A stretch of 64,000 nucleotides of DNA from Carnobacterium inhibens subsp. inhibens DSM 13024 (GTDB lineage Bacteria; Bacillota; Bacilli; Lactobacillales; Carnobacteriaceae), in the NCBI RefSeq assembly GCF_000746825.1, contig NZ_JQIV01000003.1, positions 1-64,000 on the forward strand, given 5' to 3'. Both the position numbers and the translations under genes were made by a program. Below the pieces are notes generated by a model, which saw only the letters and a program-made list of their open reading frames with translations, was not told the origin of the DNA and did no database searches. This document shows positions 1-9,664 of this stretch, one piece after another (position 1 is the first letter of the stretch; each line of letters begins with the position of its first letter).

Positions 1-1971
1 TGAACAATTTTTTTAACAAAGTAAAAAAGAAACTTGTTTGGTTTCTCGTTAGTTTTATCCTTTCGGTGTGTTGCTTGGTAGTGTTGACTCAATTGATACT
101 GACCTTATCCGAGTTTAAATTGTCTTTAACGACCACTATCTTACTCGAAACAGTAAAAGAGACACTTCTTCATCCTTTTCAAACAATCCAAACGTTAATC
201 GAAACAAACAATCCATTATTTCTAATGGGAACCATTGGTCTCTTCCTTTATTGTGCCTTTGTTCAAATCAAATTAGCGTCTAAAGAAAAGAAAGAGGGAT
301 GGGAAGCCGATGAACGAAACCAATACCATGGTTCAGCACGCTGGGCACGCGAAAAAGAAATTTTTGACGGTAAAAATTACCTGGCACAATCTAAACAAGA
401 GATACTGAAAAACTTTACCGCTTCGCTTGATCAACCAACTGAAGGGGAGGGAAACAAATGACAGGAACCATTTTAGGTATTTTAAATAATAAGGTCATTA
501 TTCAACCCACTGAATCGAAACCCAATCGAAATATAATGGATGGGAGGACCAGGGTCTTTTAAAACCCAAAGTTTTGTGATTACAAATGTCTATAATGAAA
601 CGGAAAATAGCATCGTTGTGACGGATCCAAAAGGAGAAGTTTATGAGCAAACAGCTGCCGTTAAACAGCAGCAAGGATACGACGTCCGGGTCTTGAATTT
701 TTCAAATATGTTGGCCTCTGACCGACACAACCCTATTGATTACGTTAAAAAGATATTCATGCCACCACAGTGGCGACTAAAATTGTGGACAGTGCTAACA
801 AAGACAGTAAAAGAGACGTTTGGTATTACTCACAACGAGCACTGTTAAAGGCTCTTATTTTGTTCGTAAAGTATGAATTGCCTCCTGAAAGACGAAATAT
901 GGAGGGCATCTTAGACTTTTTACAAGAGTTCGACCCTGAATCAGATGAGGATGGCGAAAGTGGCTTAGATGAAGAGTTTTTAAAACTTGAACGCAAGCAC
1001 CCAGCTAGACGAGCGTATGAATTAGGCTATAAAAAAGCCAAAGGAGACATGCAAGGAAGTATCATTATGTCCCTTCTAACAACAATATCCGACTTTGTGG
1101 ATGATGAAGTCGCCGAATTCACACGATTTAGCGATTTTAATTTACGAGACATTGGACGCAAAAAGATGGTGCTTTACGTGATTATTCCGGTGATGGATCA
1201 ATCATGGGAAGGGCTAATCAATATCTTTTTTAGCCAGTTATTTAACGAACTCTATGATTTTGCGTCTGAGAACCACTCAAAATTGCCGAAATCAGTGAAC
1301 TTTATTTTAGATGAATTTGTAAACTTAGGTAAGTTTCCAGGATATGAAGAATTTTTAGCTACTTGTCGAGGGTATGGAATTGGAGTGGCCACTATTATTC
1401 AAACTTTGACGCAATTGCAGGATAAATATGGCGATAAAAAAGCGGAAAGTATTTTAGGAAACTGTGCCGTGAAAACGTGCTTAAACGCTGCGAATTCGAC
1501 TACTGCAGAGTACTTTAAACGCTTATTGGATAAAGCTACCGTAAAGGTTGAAACCGAGTCTGAGAGCACACAACATGGTAAAGAGAACAATTCTAGCAGT
1601 TCCAGCGAAAATCAAAGCTACACGGGAAGAGATTTAATGACGGCTGGTGAAATTATGCAAATGGCAGATGATACGAGTTTAATTGTCTTTCAGAACAAAC
1701 GCCCCATTCAAGCGAAAAAAGCTTTTCAATTCGAGTTGTTTCCGCAACCCAAATTCTTATTGAATCAAAGTGACTACACACACATTCTACAGCTGAACAA
1801 CTAGAAAAATTCGAACAAGATAAAGAAAACTATCAAGCCTACATGAAAACAGACGCTGAGAATCGAACCGAACGAGAAAAGGAACAGTCTGAAGAACGTG
1901 AAAAAGCAAAAGAGCAAAAAGAACAAGAAATAATAACTGAAGCGGCCGGATTTTTTAAGTCAATGAACTAA
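1..1971 (+). pseudogene. VirD4/TraG-type coupling ATPase, frameshifted
   Basis: The type IV coupling protein brings the relaxase-DNA complex to the conjugation channel. Reading is open from base 3, so the start codon probably lies at the window edge. The first part has two membrane segments and an HGSARWA motif typical of the N-terminus of VirD4 proteins. A P-loop (GGPGSFKT, with F where G is usual) is at about 542-565 and a Walker B-like ILDEFVNLG at about 1306-1332; the tail is charged and rich in E, K and Q. Coding continuity needs frame changes near 455, 538, 750 (in an A5 run) and 1785. Only some of these are in homopolymers, so decay is as likely as sequence error. The reassembled length suits the family. 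Confidence 0.8.
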
Positions 1972-1987
1972 GGAAGGTAGTGACAAA

Positions 1988-2487
1988 ATGATTAAAGGAA
2001 CGAAAGGGTTAATGTTATTGAGTGTTTCATTCTTTTTATCCGGATGCGGATTTAACGAAGAAGAAGCAATAGAAAAGAGCACAAACCAGCTAGAAATTTT
2101 TTTGACGCTACACGAAGAGCGAGAACGTTTTTCGGACTTAGATAATGATGATTTACAAGCTCGTTTAGAAGAGGATGTTTTTCCTTATTTAACAGAAAGC
2201 TACCAAGAAAAAATTACTGAAGAGATTGAAGAATATGAATTTAATACAGATTCTGTATTTAGTAAAAATTTGTTTTTTTAAGAGAAAGTGAAGAAAGTTA
2301 TGATAATGGTGTTTTTTGGCAAGAATTTAGCATTGAGGAAAGTAACGTAAATCCTGAATTGGAGACAGTAAATCACAGTGCTTCAATTGAAAGTATTTCT
2401 ACAATTACACCAAGTTTGGTAGAGATTGAAATGAATATAGAAGATGGAGAGTGGAAACTGAATTCTGTTGAAGAAGGTGAGTGGTAA
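1988..2487 (+). pseudogene. transfer-locus lipoprotein, frameshifted
   Basis: A lipoprotein signal with lipobox LSGC is at residues 17-20, followed by an acidic domain. The frame stops at 2281, but the -1 frame continues without interruption to 2487, ending 2 bp before the next gene. The break is in a T7 run at 2273-2279. About 166 residues if repaired. I do not recognise the family. Its place between the VirD4-like and VirB6-like genes suggests a surface component of the conjugation apparatus. Confidence 0.6.
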
Positions 2488-2489
2488 AT

Positions 2490-3347
2490 ATGGGAGAAAG
2501 GATTTCCAAAATGTTTTCAGACTGGATTACAGATTTGCTAGAAACAACCTTTAACCTTTTAGGAAAGCTTATTTTTGATCACAATGCACTGAGTGGTTTT
2601 TTCTCTCAATTGTATGGAATATTCATAGCATTTGGTGGTGTTATGCTAGTTACCATCGCTTTAGCTAAAGTATTGATTTTTTTATTATCTGAAGCGGAAG
2701 GCAGTCGAGACGCTTCTGTATGGGGATTGATTGTCGATTCCTTTAAGGCTAGTGCAATGGTACTAATTCTACCGTTAATTTTAATTTTTTCGCTCGATAT
2801 GATTGTCTATCCATTAGGAGAATGGATGTTTAGTTCAATTGGTGGTATGACTGCAGAAAAAATCAATTCTTTTATTAACATAGAAGACGTCTCGCAAGTC
2901 GCTCCTAATGTTATTAGTACTCTTATCTTACTATTATTCGTACTTATTGTATTTGCGACCTTCTTAATCAAAATCTGTATCTATCATGCGGATCTTGTCT
3001 TGTTGGAGTTATTGAGTGTATGGGCAGCGATATCTATTATTAATGAGGAATACAATTATATGTCTGTATGGTGGCGCGAATTTCTAAGCCAAATTGTGAG
3101 TATTATTGTCCAAATGGGCTTAATGGTAGGGATTGTAGAAGTATTATCTAGTACAACCTTCGAATGGTACAGTTTTATGTTGCTAATTGGTTTTGGCGTA
3201 CTGATTATTCGTGGGCCAAGTGTTTTAAGAAGCATGTGGTATGGAACAGGGTCTGGTAAAGCCACTATGCAAGGTGGAAAAGTGGCTACTAGAATATATA
3301 TGATGCGAGCAAGAAGTGTTACCAGTGCGGTTTCAGCAACAAAATAA
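2490..3347 (+). CDS. VirB6/TrbL-like conjugation membrane protein
   Basis: About 286 residues with roughly six hydrophobic helices and a basic C-terminus containing GSGKATMQGGKVATRIYMMRA. This layout is typical of the polytopic VirB6/TrbL proteins of Gram-positive type IV secretion systems, which form part of the inner channel. An in-frame GTG lies at 2481, but the ATG at 2490 is better placed after the GAAGGTGAG ribosome-binding sequence. The 3' end has a degenerate second copy at 14712-14815. Assigned by topology and context; motif evidence is weak. Confidence 0.65.
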   Translation: MGERISKMFSDWITDLLETTFNLLGKLIFDHNALSGFFSQLYGIFIAFGGVMLVTIALAKVLIFLLSEAEGSRDASVWGLIVDSFKASAMVLILPLILIFSLDMIVYPLGEWMFSSIGGMTAEKINSFINIEDVSQVAPNVISTLILLLFVLIVFATFLIKICIYHADLVLLELLSVWAAISIINEEYNYMSVWWREFLSQIVSIIVQMGLMVGIVEVLSSTTFEWYSFMLLIGFGVLIIRGPSVLRSMWYGTGSGKATMQGGKVATRIYMMRARSVTSAVSATK

Positions 3348-3421
3348 ATAATTAAAGGAACAGAAATATATAATAATAAATTAAAAGTTAATTTTTCAGA
3401 TAGTAAATAGATCATAAAAAA

Positions 3422-3456
3422 ACGTATCTCCATAAAAATATTGGAGATACATTTTT
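3422..3456 (+). terminator. rho-independent terminator
   Basis: The stem GTATCTCC / GGAGATAC is followed by a T-rich tract. It closes the transfer segment before the lanthipeptide-like locus. Confidence 0.7.
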
Positions 3457-3693
3457 CTACATTTCTGGAATCAAAAATAATCGATTCTAAGACCATTTCA
3501 ACTTTAAAACAGGATAATTATCCACGAAATAAACTCAAATGTCATATTATTTCACTAACATTTGATATTGCTACTAACATAACTTCACGGTAATTAAAGT
3601 ATATAAATTATACTATTAATTTATTGGACACAAAGATAGCCAATCTATATTCATTATATTAAGTAATCTAACACTAACTATAAAAATGAAATT

Positions 3694-3783
3694 TTAGCTA
3701 ATTATAATTGGGCAATAAGCTGTGACAATTACTTTTCCATATGGTTCGGCTTTTAACTCTTGTAATTTTTGTAAGTTACTCAT
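3694..3783 (-). CDS. candidate class III lanthipeptide precursor (29 aa)
   Basis: A 29-codon ORF with a strong ribosome-binding site (GAGGAGAT, 9 nt before ATG). The N-terminal half contains LQKLQELKAEP, resembling the amphipathic LxLQ-type leader motif recognised by class III LanKC enzymes. The C-terminal half, GKVIVTAYCPIIIS, holds one Thr-x-x-Cys spacing able to form a methyllanthionine and a terminal Ser. It lies 66 bp after the Rgg gene on the same strand and faces away from the LanKC gene. The core is unusually short, so a signalling peptide for the Rgg regulator is an alternative. No other ORF in the locus looks more like a precursor. Confidence 0.5.
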   Translation of the reverse strand: MSNLQKLQELKAEPYGKVIVTAYCPIIIS

Positions 3784-3849
3784 ATTATTTTATCTCCTCT
3801 CATTTTTAATTGAATACAAAAAAAGTATATATTAAAAAAAAGAGATTAT

Positions 3850-4706
3850 TTAATTTGTTTCATTTTTGAAATCTTCAAAAATTTTACTATATGCAATAAA
3901 AAGATTATCTGAATCCAAAATTTTTAAAATATTTAGAAGGTTTAAGTTTTTTTCTTCGTTAATTTTTACTGGATCTCTTACATAGTCGTACAATGCTTTC
4001 GCGTATTCTTTTAAGAATCTCTCACCTAATTGGATATCTAAAAATTCATTGGAAGATAACGTTCTTATAAAGTAATCTACTTGAGTATAATTTTTTGCCT
4101 CTAAATTTAAAATCACTGTGTTAAATAATAAATTAATAATAATACTTAAATTTATTTTTTATATAATGTTGTTTTATAAGAAATTTCTTTTGTCAATAAA
4201 TTTATAGATTCTAAGGGAATAGAAGTCATTGTATTACCATACAGAATTAATTCATATCTAGTCCAATTAGAAACCTTAAAAAGGTAATCTATCAGAAAGG
4301 CCAAGCTATCTGTATCTAATTTTTTATCTTCTATCTGTAATCTCATGGCTTTGATCATGATGTAATTCAATTTTGCATATATCGAAGAATTTTCTGTATG
4401 AAATTTCCAAACATCTGATTCTATTAAATTAGCTTGATTTAGATTTCCAGAAATTAAAGCCTGAGTCATCTTGAGGAGATAAATATTTTCTGGGGAAGTA
4501 GATATATCTTTATATAATAAATTAAATTCACTGAATGTTATATGTAACTTATCTAAAAGTTTTAAAAATTTTGTAGCAGAAATATCAGAAAGGCCACGCT
4601 CTACTTTTGAGAGTTGACTTTTAGATAAAATACCACTAGCCAAATTTTCTAAAGATAGATCTTTATCTTCTCTTAAACTAAAAATAATAGTTCCAATGTT
4701 TTCCAT
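3850..4706 (-). pseudogene. Rgg/RRNPP-type transcriptional regulator, frameshifted
   Basis: Residues 5-60 form an XRE-type helix-turn-helix with the Rgg hallmark ILSKSQLSKVERGLSDIS. The rest is the all-helical peptide-binding repeat region. The first frame stops at 4152 after LYKK; the next frame continues immediately (INLSIIINLLF...) to 3850. The break is at a T6 run, 4155-4160. Repaired length is about 284 residues, normal for Rgg. Rgg proteins bind short peptides and control adjacent peptide operons. Divergent from the LanKC gene, with CGGAGG before its ATG. Either a homopolymer error or inactivation. Confidence 0.8.
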
Positions 4707-4791
4707 AAATATTCCTCCGTTTCTTATATGAAACTTATTTCTTTTTTACTATTATATATGATTAAATTATCATTAGAAAGAAGGGTTTTAT

Positions 4792-6794
4792 ATGGAAAGC
4801 ATTTTTAACTACTATATTACTTCTAAATCTGAAAAATTACCTGAACAAGGATGGAAAATTCATATTTCAGCGTATTATGATAACTACCATAACATTTTAA
4901 AAAAAATCGCAACTTATTGTTATAGTTATGAAATTCCTTTTAAATACACACAAAAAAAGCATCTACAAATGTTTTTAGGCAAAAATGCTAATAGAATTAG
5001 CTCAGGGAAATTAATTACTATTTATCCCAGCACGGAAATAGAATTTATAAAAATAGTAAGGGATTTATATAGCAAACTGAAAAAAGAAAAAGGTCCTAGA
5101 ATATTAACAGATATTAGATATAAGGATTGTAAAGTTATTTATTATAGATATGGCACTATTTCTAGAAAAGAAAGAGTAATAATTTCACCAAATAATGAAA
5201 TTACTGCAGATGCAAACAAAGTAGGATATCTAAAACCTAATTTTATTGAAGATCCTCTAGAGAAGTATCAAAGTAATGAAGTAATAAGTAGTTACTTATT
5301 AGACAATTATGAAATAGAAAAAAGTATTCAATTTTCAAATTATGGAGGTGTATATGAAGCTGTTAATAAAAATAGTTTAGAAAAAGTTATAATCAAAGAG
5401 TTTAGATATAAAACAGGTGAATCAACTACTTTCCAAAGTGTTGATTTAGCGGAAAATGAAACTAAAAATTTATTATTTCTGAAAGGAAAAAATTATGTGC
5501 CTCAATTAATTGAGACAATTGTTGAAGAAGATAACTTTTATTTAATTAGGTCATATATACAAGGAAAAAGTTTATCTAATTTAAAAGAAGAGCTGACATT
5601 GGCAGTAATCCCTATAGAAAATAAAAAAGAGATACATAACAGGAAAAAAAATTATATAGTCTTGTAGATAAATTATTCATTAAGTTTGTAGAAATGCATG
5701 ATTTAGGCTTTTATCATAATGATATATCTCTGAATAATTTCTTAATAGACGATAATTCAAATATATTTTTCATAGATACAGACTCTTCTTTTTTAAGTAC
5801 TGGGAATTTAAAGTATGTTGTAAGTACAACATACTTTACAGATTCTACTCTTTTAAAAGAACAAACTGGCATTACAATAGATAAAAAAAGGCTAGGGTAC
5901 TTGATTATCGATTTGACTTGCAGCGCTAACGACTTGTTAGTAATCGATCCTACGGGCCAACAAACAAAGCATTTATTCCTTAAATTTTGTTATCTATATA
6001 ATTTTATAGAACTATATAGTTTTGTTTCAGAATTGCTTTCTTGGAAAGAACTCCAAATAGAAGAAGGTGCTCATATAATTAAAAGTTTGAGGGATGAGAT
6101 TAATTTTATTAATAACTACATGAATTGTTCAAGTAACATTACTACAAGTGTAAAAAAATATAAACCAGAAAATATTAATAAAATTTTTCGAAATATTGAA
6201 AATAATTTGAAAGGTGACTTACCTAAATTATCTGAGTCAGATTTAAATTATATACAAGCACACCTAACTACATTTAACAGTGAAAAAAAATATAGAAAAT
6301 CATTTCACTTACTTTTAGAAAAAATGTATATCAAAGTACTAGAATCTGAAAAAAAACTATTTTTAAATGACCAAAATAATCTTTCGCCCTATGTAAATTG
6401 CACAGCAGGTTTAATACAAGTTACTATAAAATACTTAGATTATTATTATGATGAAAAAATTGCTTTGTTTTGTAAAGAACTTATAGAAAGTATCGATATG
6501 ACTTTTGTTAGAAATCCTTCATATAAATATGGATTATCAGGAATTGCTGACACATTTTTATTAGCATACTCTTTCTATAATGAGGATATTTATTTAAAAA
6601 AAGCAGTTTCTAAATATACTATTATAAGAGAATTTAAAAATGTATCTACTAATGGTTGGTTATACCCTGATTACCATTTGAAAAGTGATGATGGTAACTT
6701 TAATACAGGCATTGAAGGAATCCTTTATTTTTATAAGCAACTTTACAATATATTAGAAAAGAAAGTAGCTGATAAAAATGTACAATTATATTAG
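4792..6794 (+). pseudogene. class III lanthionine synthetase LanKC-like, frameshifted
   Basis: The N-terminal lyase-type domain has GWKIHISA (20-27) and GPRILTDIRYKD...YYRYG (101-121), hallmarks of LanKC enzymes. A kinase-like domain follows: glycine loop NYGGVYEA, VIIKEFR lysine, then HNDISLNNFLI as catalytic loop and FIDTDSS as metal-binding motif. The C-terminal LanC-like region is short, about 110 residues with GLSGIAD and TGIEGILYF and no obvious zinc ligands. The two halves are separated by one base at an A8 run (5644-5651); the shifted frame reads KKLYSLVDKLFIKFVEMHDLGFYHND without a gap. At about 668 residues it is shorter than usual (about 850). Overlaps the exporter by 17 bp. Confidence 0.8.
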
Positions 6795-8361
6795 TAAACA
6801 TAAACAATTAAACATATTAATTTTTATAATCACAATTAGTACTTCTTTAGGACAAGTATTAGGTTCGATGTCTTTATCTCCTATATTAAACAATTTAGTA
6901 AATCGAAATATTCAAGGAATCGTTAAATGGAGCTTTATTAGCTTACTTATCTGGATAGCAACATTGTTATTAGGTTATATCAGTTCTGTATTAGAAGAAC
7001 ATACTATAAAGTTAATGAGCAATGATATTAGAACAGATTTTGCAAAAAATATCAGTCGAATGTCTATCACTGACTATGAAAAAAATGATAAAAGCCATTA
7101 TGTCTCTTGGATGAATAATGACGTGCAAATTATTCAAGACAATGGATTTAGAAGTCTCTATAATTTAACAGGAAATATGACAACAATCATTTTCGCTATA
7201 GGATCTTTAATCTACTATCATTATAGTTTAGCCATTGTCGCCCTTATTTTTAGTTTGTTTTTGGTAGTTTTGCCAAAGGGATTTAGTACGATAATGGAAA
7301 AACAAACCTTGCGTATAAAAAGTACAAATAGTACGTTTTTAGAGAAAATTGATGATATTTTAGGTGGCTTTTCAGTTTTTTCCTATCACAATTGCTTAAC
7401 TATTATGACTCAAAAAGTGAATGATGAATCAGAGATTTTGGGTACTCAAAAAGTTAATTATATCAAAACGATTGGTGCTTTGAATACCTTGATTTCTTTT
7501 GTTAGTGTACTTTCACAAATTTTCATGATGTTTTTTACAGCTACTCTAGCCTATTTAGGGGTTATTACAATCGGAGTAATTACTACCTCTGGAAATTTAT
7601 CTGGTCTTATTTTTACTAATCTCTCTCAAGTATCGACTAATTTATTTTCCATAAAATCTGTTAAGCCAATATTAAAACAAAATTTAACTACATCTCGTTT
7701 AAAGAAAGGAAACCAAACACAAAAAATAGACCATTTTACAGATACTATCAGACTAGAAAATGTTTCCTTTAGTTACGGAAATAAACCCGTATTAAGGAAC
7801 GTAAGTTACATTTTTGAAAAAGGAAAAAAGTATGCGATAATCGGAGATAGTGGTTCAGGAAAATCTACACTTTTGAAAATATTATTAAAAAGATTAAACC
7901 CAGACACGGGAACTGTTTATATTGATCAAAAAAATTACACAGAGCTATCTGAATCTAGTATCACAAATTTAATGGAATATGTTGAACAACGACCATATCT
8001 TTTTAATGAGACTATTAAAAATAATATATCTTTAAATACAAAAACTACGAATGAACATCTCTTGCCTATTTTAACTAAACTAGGAATTCATGATTTTGCC
8101 AAACTATCCGATAAAATTATAGGACACGGAAATAATTTTTCGGGAGGTCAACGTCAGAGAATAGCTTTAGCGAGAGCATTAAACTTTAGTAAAAATATAA
8201 TCTTTTTAGATGAAGTCACATCTGGATTAGACAAACAAAGCTCCCAAGAAATTGAAACCATTTTATTATCCAATCCAAGTGTCACTGTTGTCATGATTAC
8301 TCATCACCTAAGTGATGAAACAAAAAATAAACTAGACGGAATATTGGAGGTTGGAATATGA
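6778..8361 (+). CDS. ABC exporter (fused membrane and ATPase domains)
   Basis: A 527-residue half-transporter: about five to six membrane helices in residues 1-300, then an ATP-binding domain with Walker A GDSGSGKST, signature FSGGQRQRIALARAL, Walker B IIFLDEVTSGLD and switch MITHH. No N-terminal C39 peptidase, so leader removal would need another protease. It starts inside the LanKC gene, so the two are co-translated; the likely role is export of the modified peptide (LanT-like). Intact despite the frameshifts around it. Confidence 0.85.
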   Translation: MYNYISKHKQLNILIFIITISTSLGQVLGSMSLSPILNNLVNRNIQGIVKWSFISLLIWIATLLLGYISSVLEEHTIKLMSNDIRTDFAKNISRMSITDYEKNDKSHYVSWMNNDVQIIQDNGFRSLYNLTGNMTTIIFAIGSLIYYHYSLAIVALIFSLFLVVLPKGFSTIMEKQTLRIKSTNSTFLEKIDDILGGFSVFSYHNCLTIMTQKVNDESEILGTQKVNYIKTIGALNTLISFVSVLSQIFMMFFTATLAYLGVITIGVITTSGNLSGLIFTNLSQVSTNLFSIKSVKPILKQNLTTSRLKKGNQTQKIDHFTDTIRLENVSFSYGNKPVLRNVSYIFEKGKKYAIIGDSGSGKSTLLKILLKRLNPDTGTVYIDQKNYTELSESSITNLMEYVEQRPYLFNETIKNNISLNTKTTNEHLLPILTKLGIHDFAKLSDKIIGHGNNFSGGQRQRIALARALNFSKNIIFLDEVTSGLDKQSSQEIETILLSNPSVTVVMITHHLSDETKNKLDGILEVGI

Positions 8362-8498
8362 TTGATTTTTATAAATACAAAATAATTGATCTAAGTGATA
8401 AAAAAGAAGACAATGAAGAAGAAAATAAGGATGAAAAGTTTACTAAAAAAGATATATATGCTTGTATTAACTATTTACAAAAACGCTGGAGAAAATAA
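8358..8498 (+). CDS. small charged protein after the exporter
   Basis: A 46-residue ORF whose ATG overlaps the exporter stop (ATGA), so it is translationally coupled. Very acidic middle (KKEDNEEENKDEKF) and basic end (YLQKRWRK), one Cys, few Ser/Thr. Not recognised. Could be an accessory or immunity peptide; it lacks the composition expected of a lanthipeptide core. Confidence 0.5.
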   Translation: MIDFYKYKIIDLSDKKEDNEEENKDEKFTKKDIYACINYLQKRWRK

Positions 8499-8547
8499 TT
8501 TAATAGCTCAAAAAAAGATACTTAGATATGAGTTCTTAACAAAATAA

Positions 8548-8582
8548 AAAAAGATGATTTTTAAAAAAAACATCTTTTTATT
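8548..8582 (+). terminator. terminator of the lanthipeptide operon
   Basis: AAAAAGATG / CATCTTTTT stem followed by T residues, just after the 46-aa ORF. Confidence 0.6.
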
Positions 8583-8622
8583 CCTTTCTATATTGTTTCA
8601 TTACAGAAAAAAATTTTTTCTT

Positions 8623-8665
8623 AAAGTGCCCCTAACTGCTTCAGCAGTTAGGGGCACTTTTTTTT
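8623..8665. terminator. strong terminator hairpin
   Basis: A 17-bp perfect stem (AAAGTGCCCCTAACTGC and its complement) with a four-base loop and T8. Symmetric A/T tails allow use in both directions. From here to 8903 I see no gene. Confidence 0.85.
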
Positions 8666-8903
8666 GACTTCTTTTTAACTTTACGATCACTGGTTAGCCA
8701 ACATAATAGATGAATTTTAGCTTTTAGATCTGAAAATTAATTACACAAGAAAGAATAATAAAAACTGAAGAAGAGAGAAAGAAATAATATTATACATAAA
8801 TGATGCCAATATTATTTATGGCAAAAAAATCAAACTGTATATATTTGAAAAAAGATATTTATTCCATAGCTATTATTTAAAACAGTGAAAAAGTATAATC
8901 ACT

Positions 8904-9419
8904 TTAATCATTATTATTAATTAAGGTTTTGAATGAATTAATATCAATGTTATTTTTAAAGAAATTTTTAGGTATCACAATAGCTCTTGTTGGAGAAAGA
9001 AACAAGAAAAACATCTCTTTACTTTCTTTTATTTTTATAAAATCATTCCAAGTATAATTAGCTGTTACAGTTCGATTTACTTGGCTAACACCATTATTAG
9101 TTATAATGTATGTTACTTCTTTTTTTATTAACGGATCATTTTTATATGCTTTATAATTTCTAATGAATATCCCCAAAAGTATCAATAGTGTATAGATTAA
9201 AGAGCTGAATAAGATTAGTAAATAATCAATCATTGATAAGTTTGAAAAATCTATAATATGTAAGCCACTATAAATAATTGCGAAAAGTGGTAAACTAGTT
9301 ATGCTCACAACAGAAAAAAGATTTCTCTGTCGATAAATATTAAATTTTATATAATGGGAAAAATCTAGGCTACCTACTGCTACAATTTTGCTGTTTTCAT
9401 CTTGGTTCATCTTGTACAC
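8904..9419 (-). CDS. YcxB-like membrane protein
   Basis: 171 residues: two hydrophobic helices at about 40-85, then a soluble domain with the pattern TYIITNNGVSQ...YTWNDFIKIKESKEMFFLFLSPTRAIVIPKNFF, typical of the YcxB-like C-terminal domain (ITxxGI, W-x-D/x-I-x-E, IPKxxF). Function of the family is unknown. A second member lies at 26180-26698. Ribosome-binding site GAGGTG before the ATG. Confidence 0.7.
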   Translation of the reverse strand: MYKMNQDENSKIVAVGSLDFSHYIKFNIYRQRNLFSVVSITSLPLFAIIYSGLHIIDFSNLSMIDYLLILFSSLIYTLLILLGIFIRNYKAYKNDPLIKKEVTYIITNNGVSQVNRTVTANYTWNDFIKIKESKEMFFLFLSPTRAIVIPKNFFKNNIDINSFKTLINNND

Positions 9420-9511
9420 CTCTTAATAGTTATTTTAAAGTTACATAGTTAAGAATATACTATTCAGAAATATCTGTAATTATAGTTATTTGAATTTCTA
9501 AGTAGAAAAAC

Positions 9512-9547
9512 ATTCTATCATTGATTCACTTAAATCAATGATAGAAT
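9512..9547. terminator. hairpin, probable terminator
   Basis: ATTCTATCATTGATT / AATCAATGATAGAAT inverted repeat in the space before the DUF4062 gene. A second hairpin, TTCCTC-GTG-GAGGAA, is at about 9599-9613 and may lie in that gene's 5' leader. Confidence 0.5.
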
Positions 9548-9664
9548 GAAATATTACTATTGTTAACTAAAAAAAAGATATGCTTAAAATGCGGAATATT
9601 TCCTCGTGGAGGAATCCATTTTATACTCGACTAAATAAACTAACTGAAGGAGAAAAAGAATAGA

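Noticed and set aside
8358-8498. 46-residue ORF after the exporter as the lanthipeptide precursor
   Set aside because: It has one Cys, almost no Ser/Thr near the C-terminus and a strongly charged sequence.
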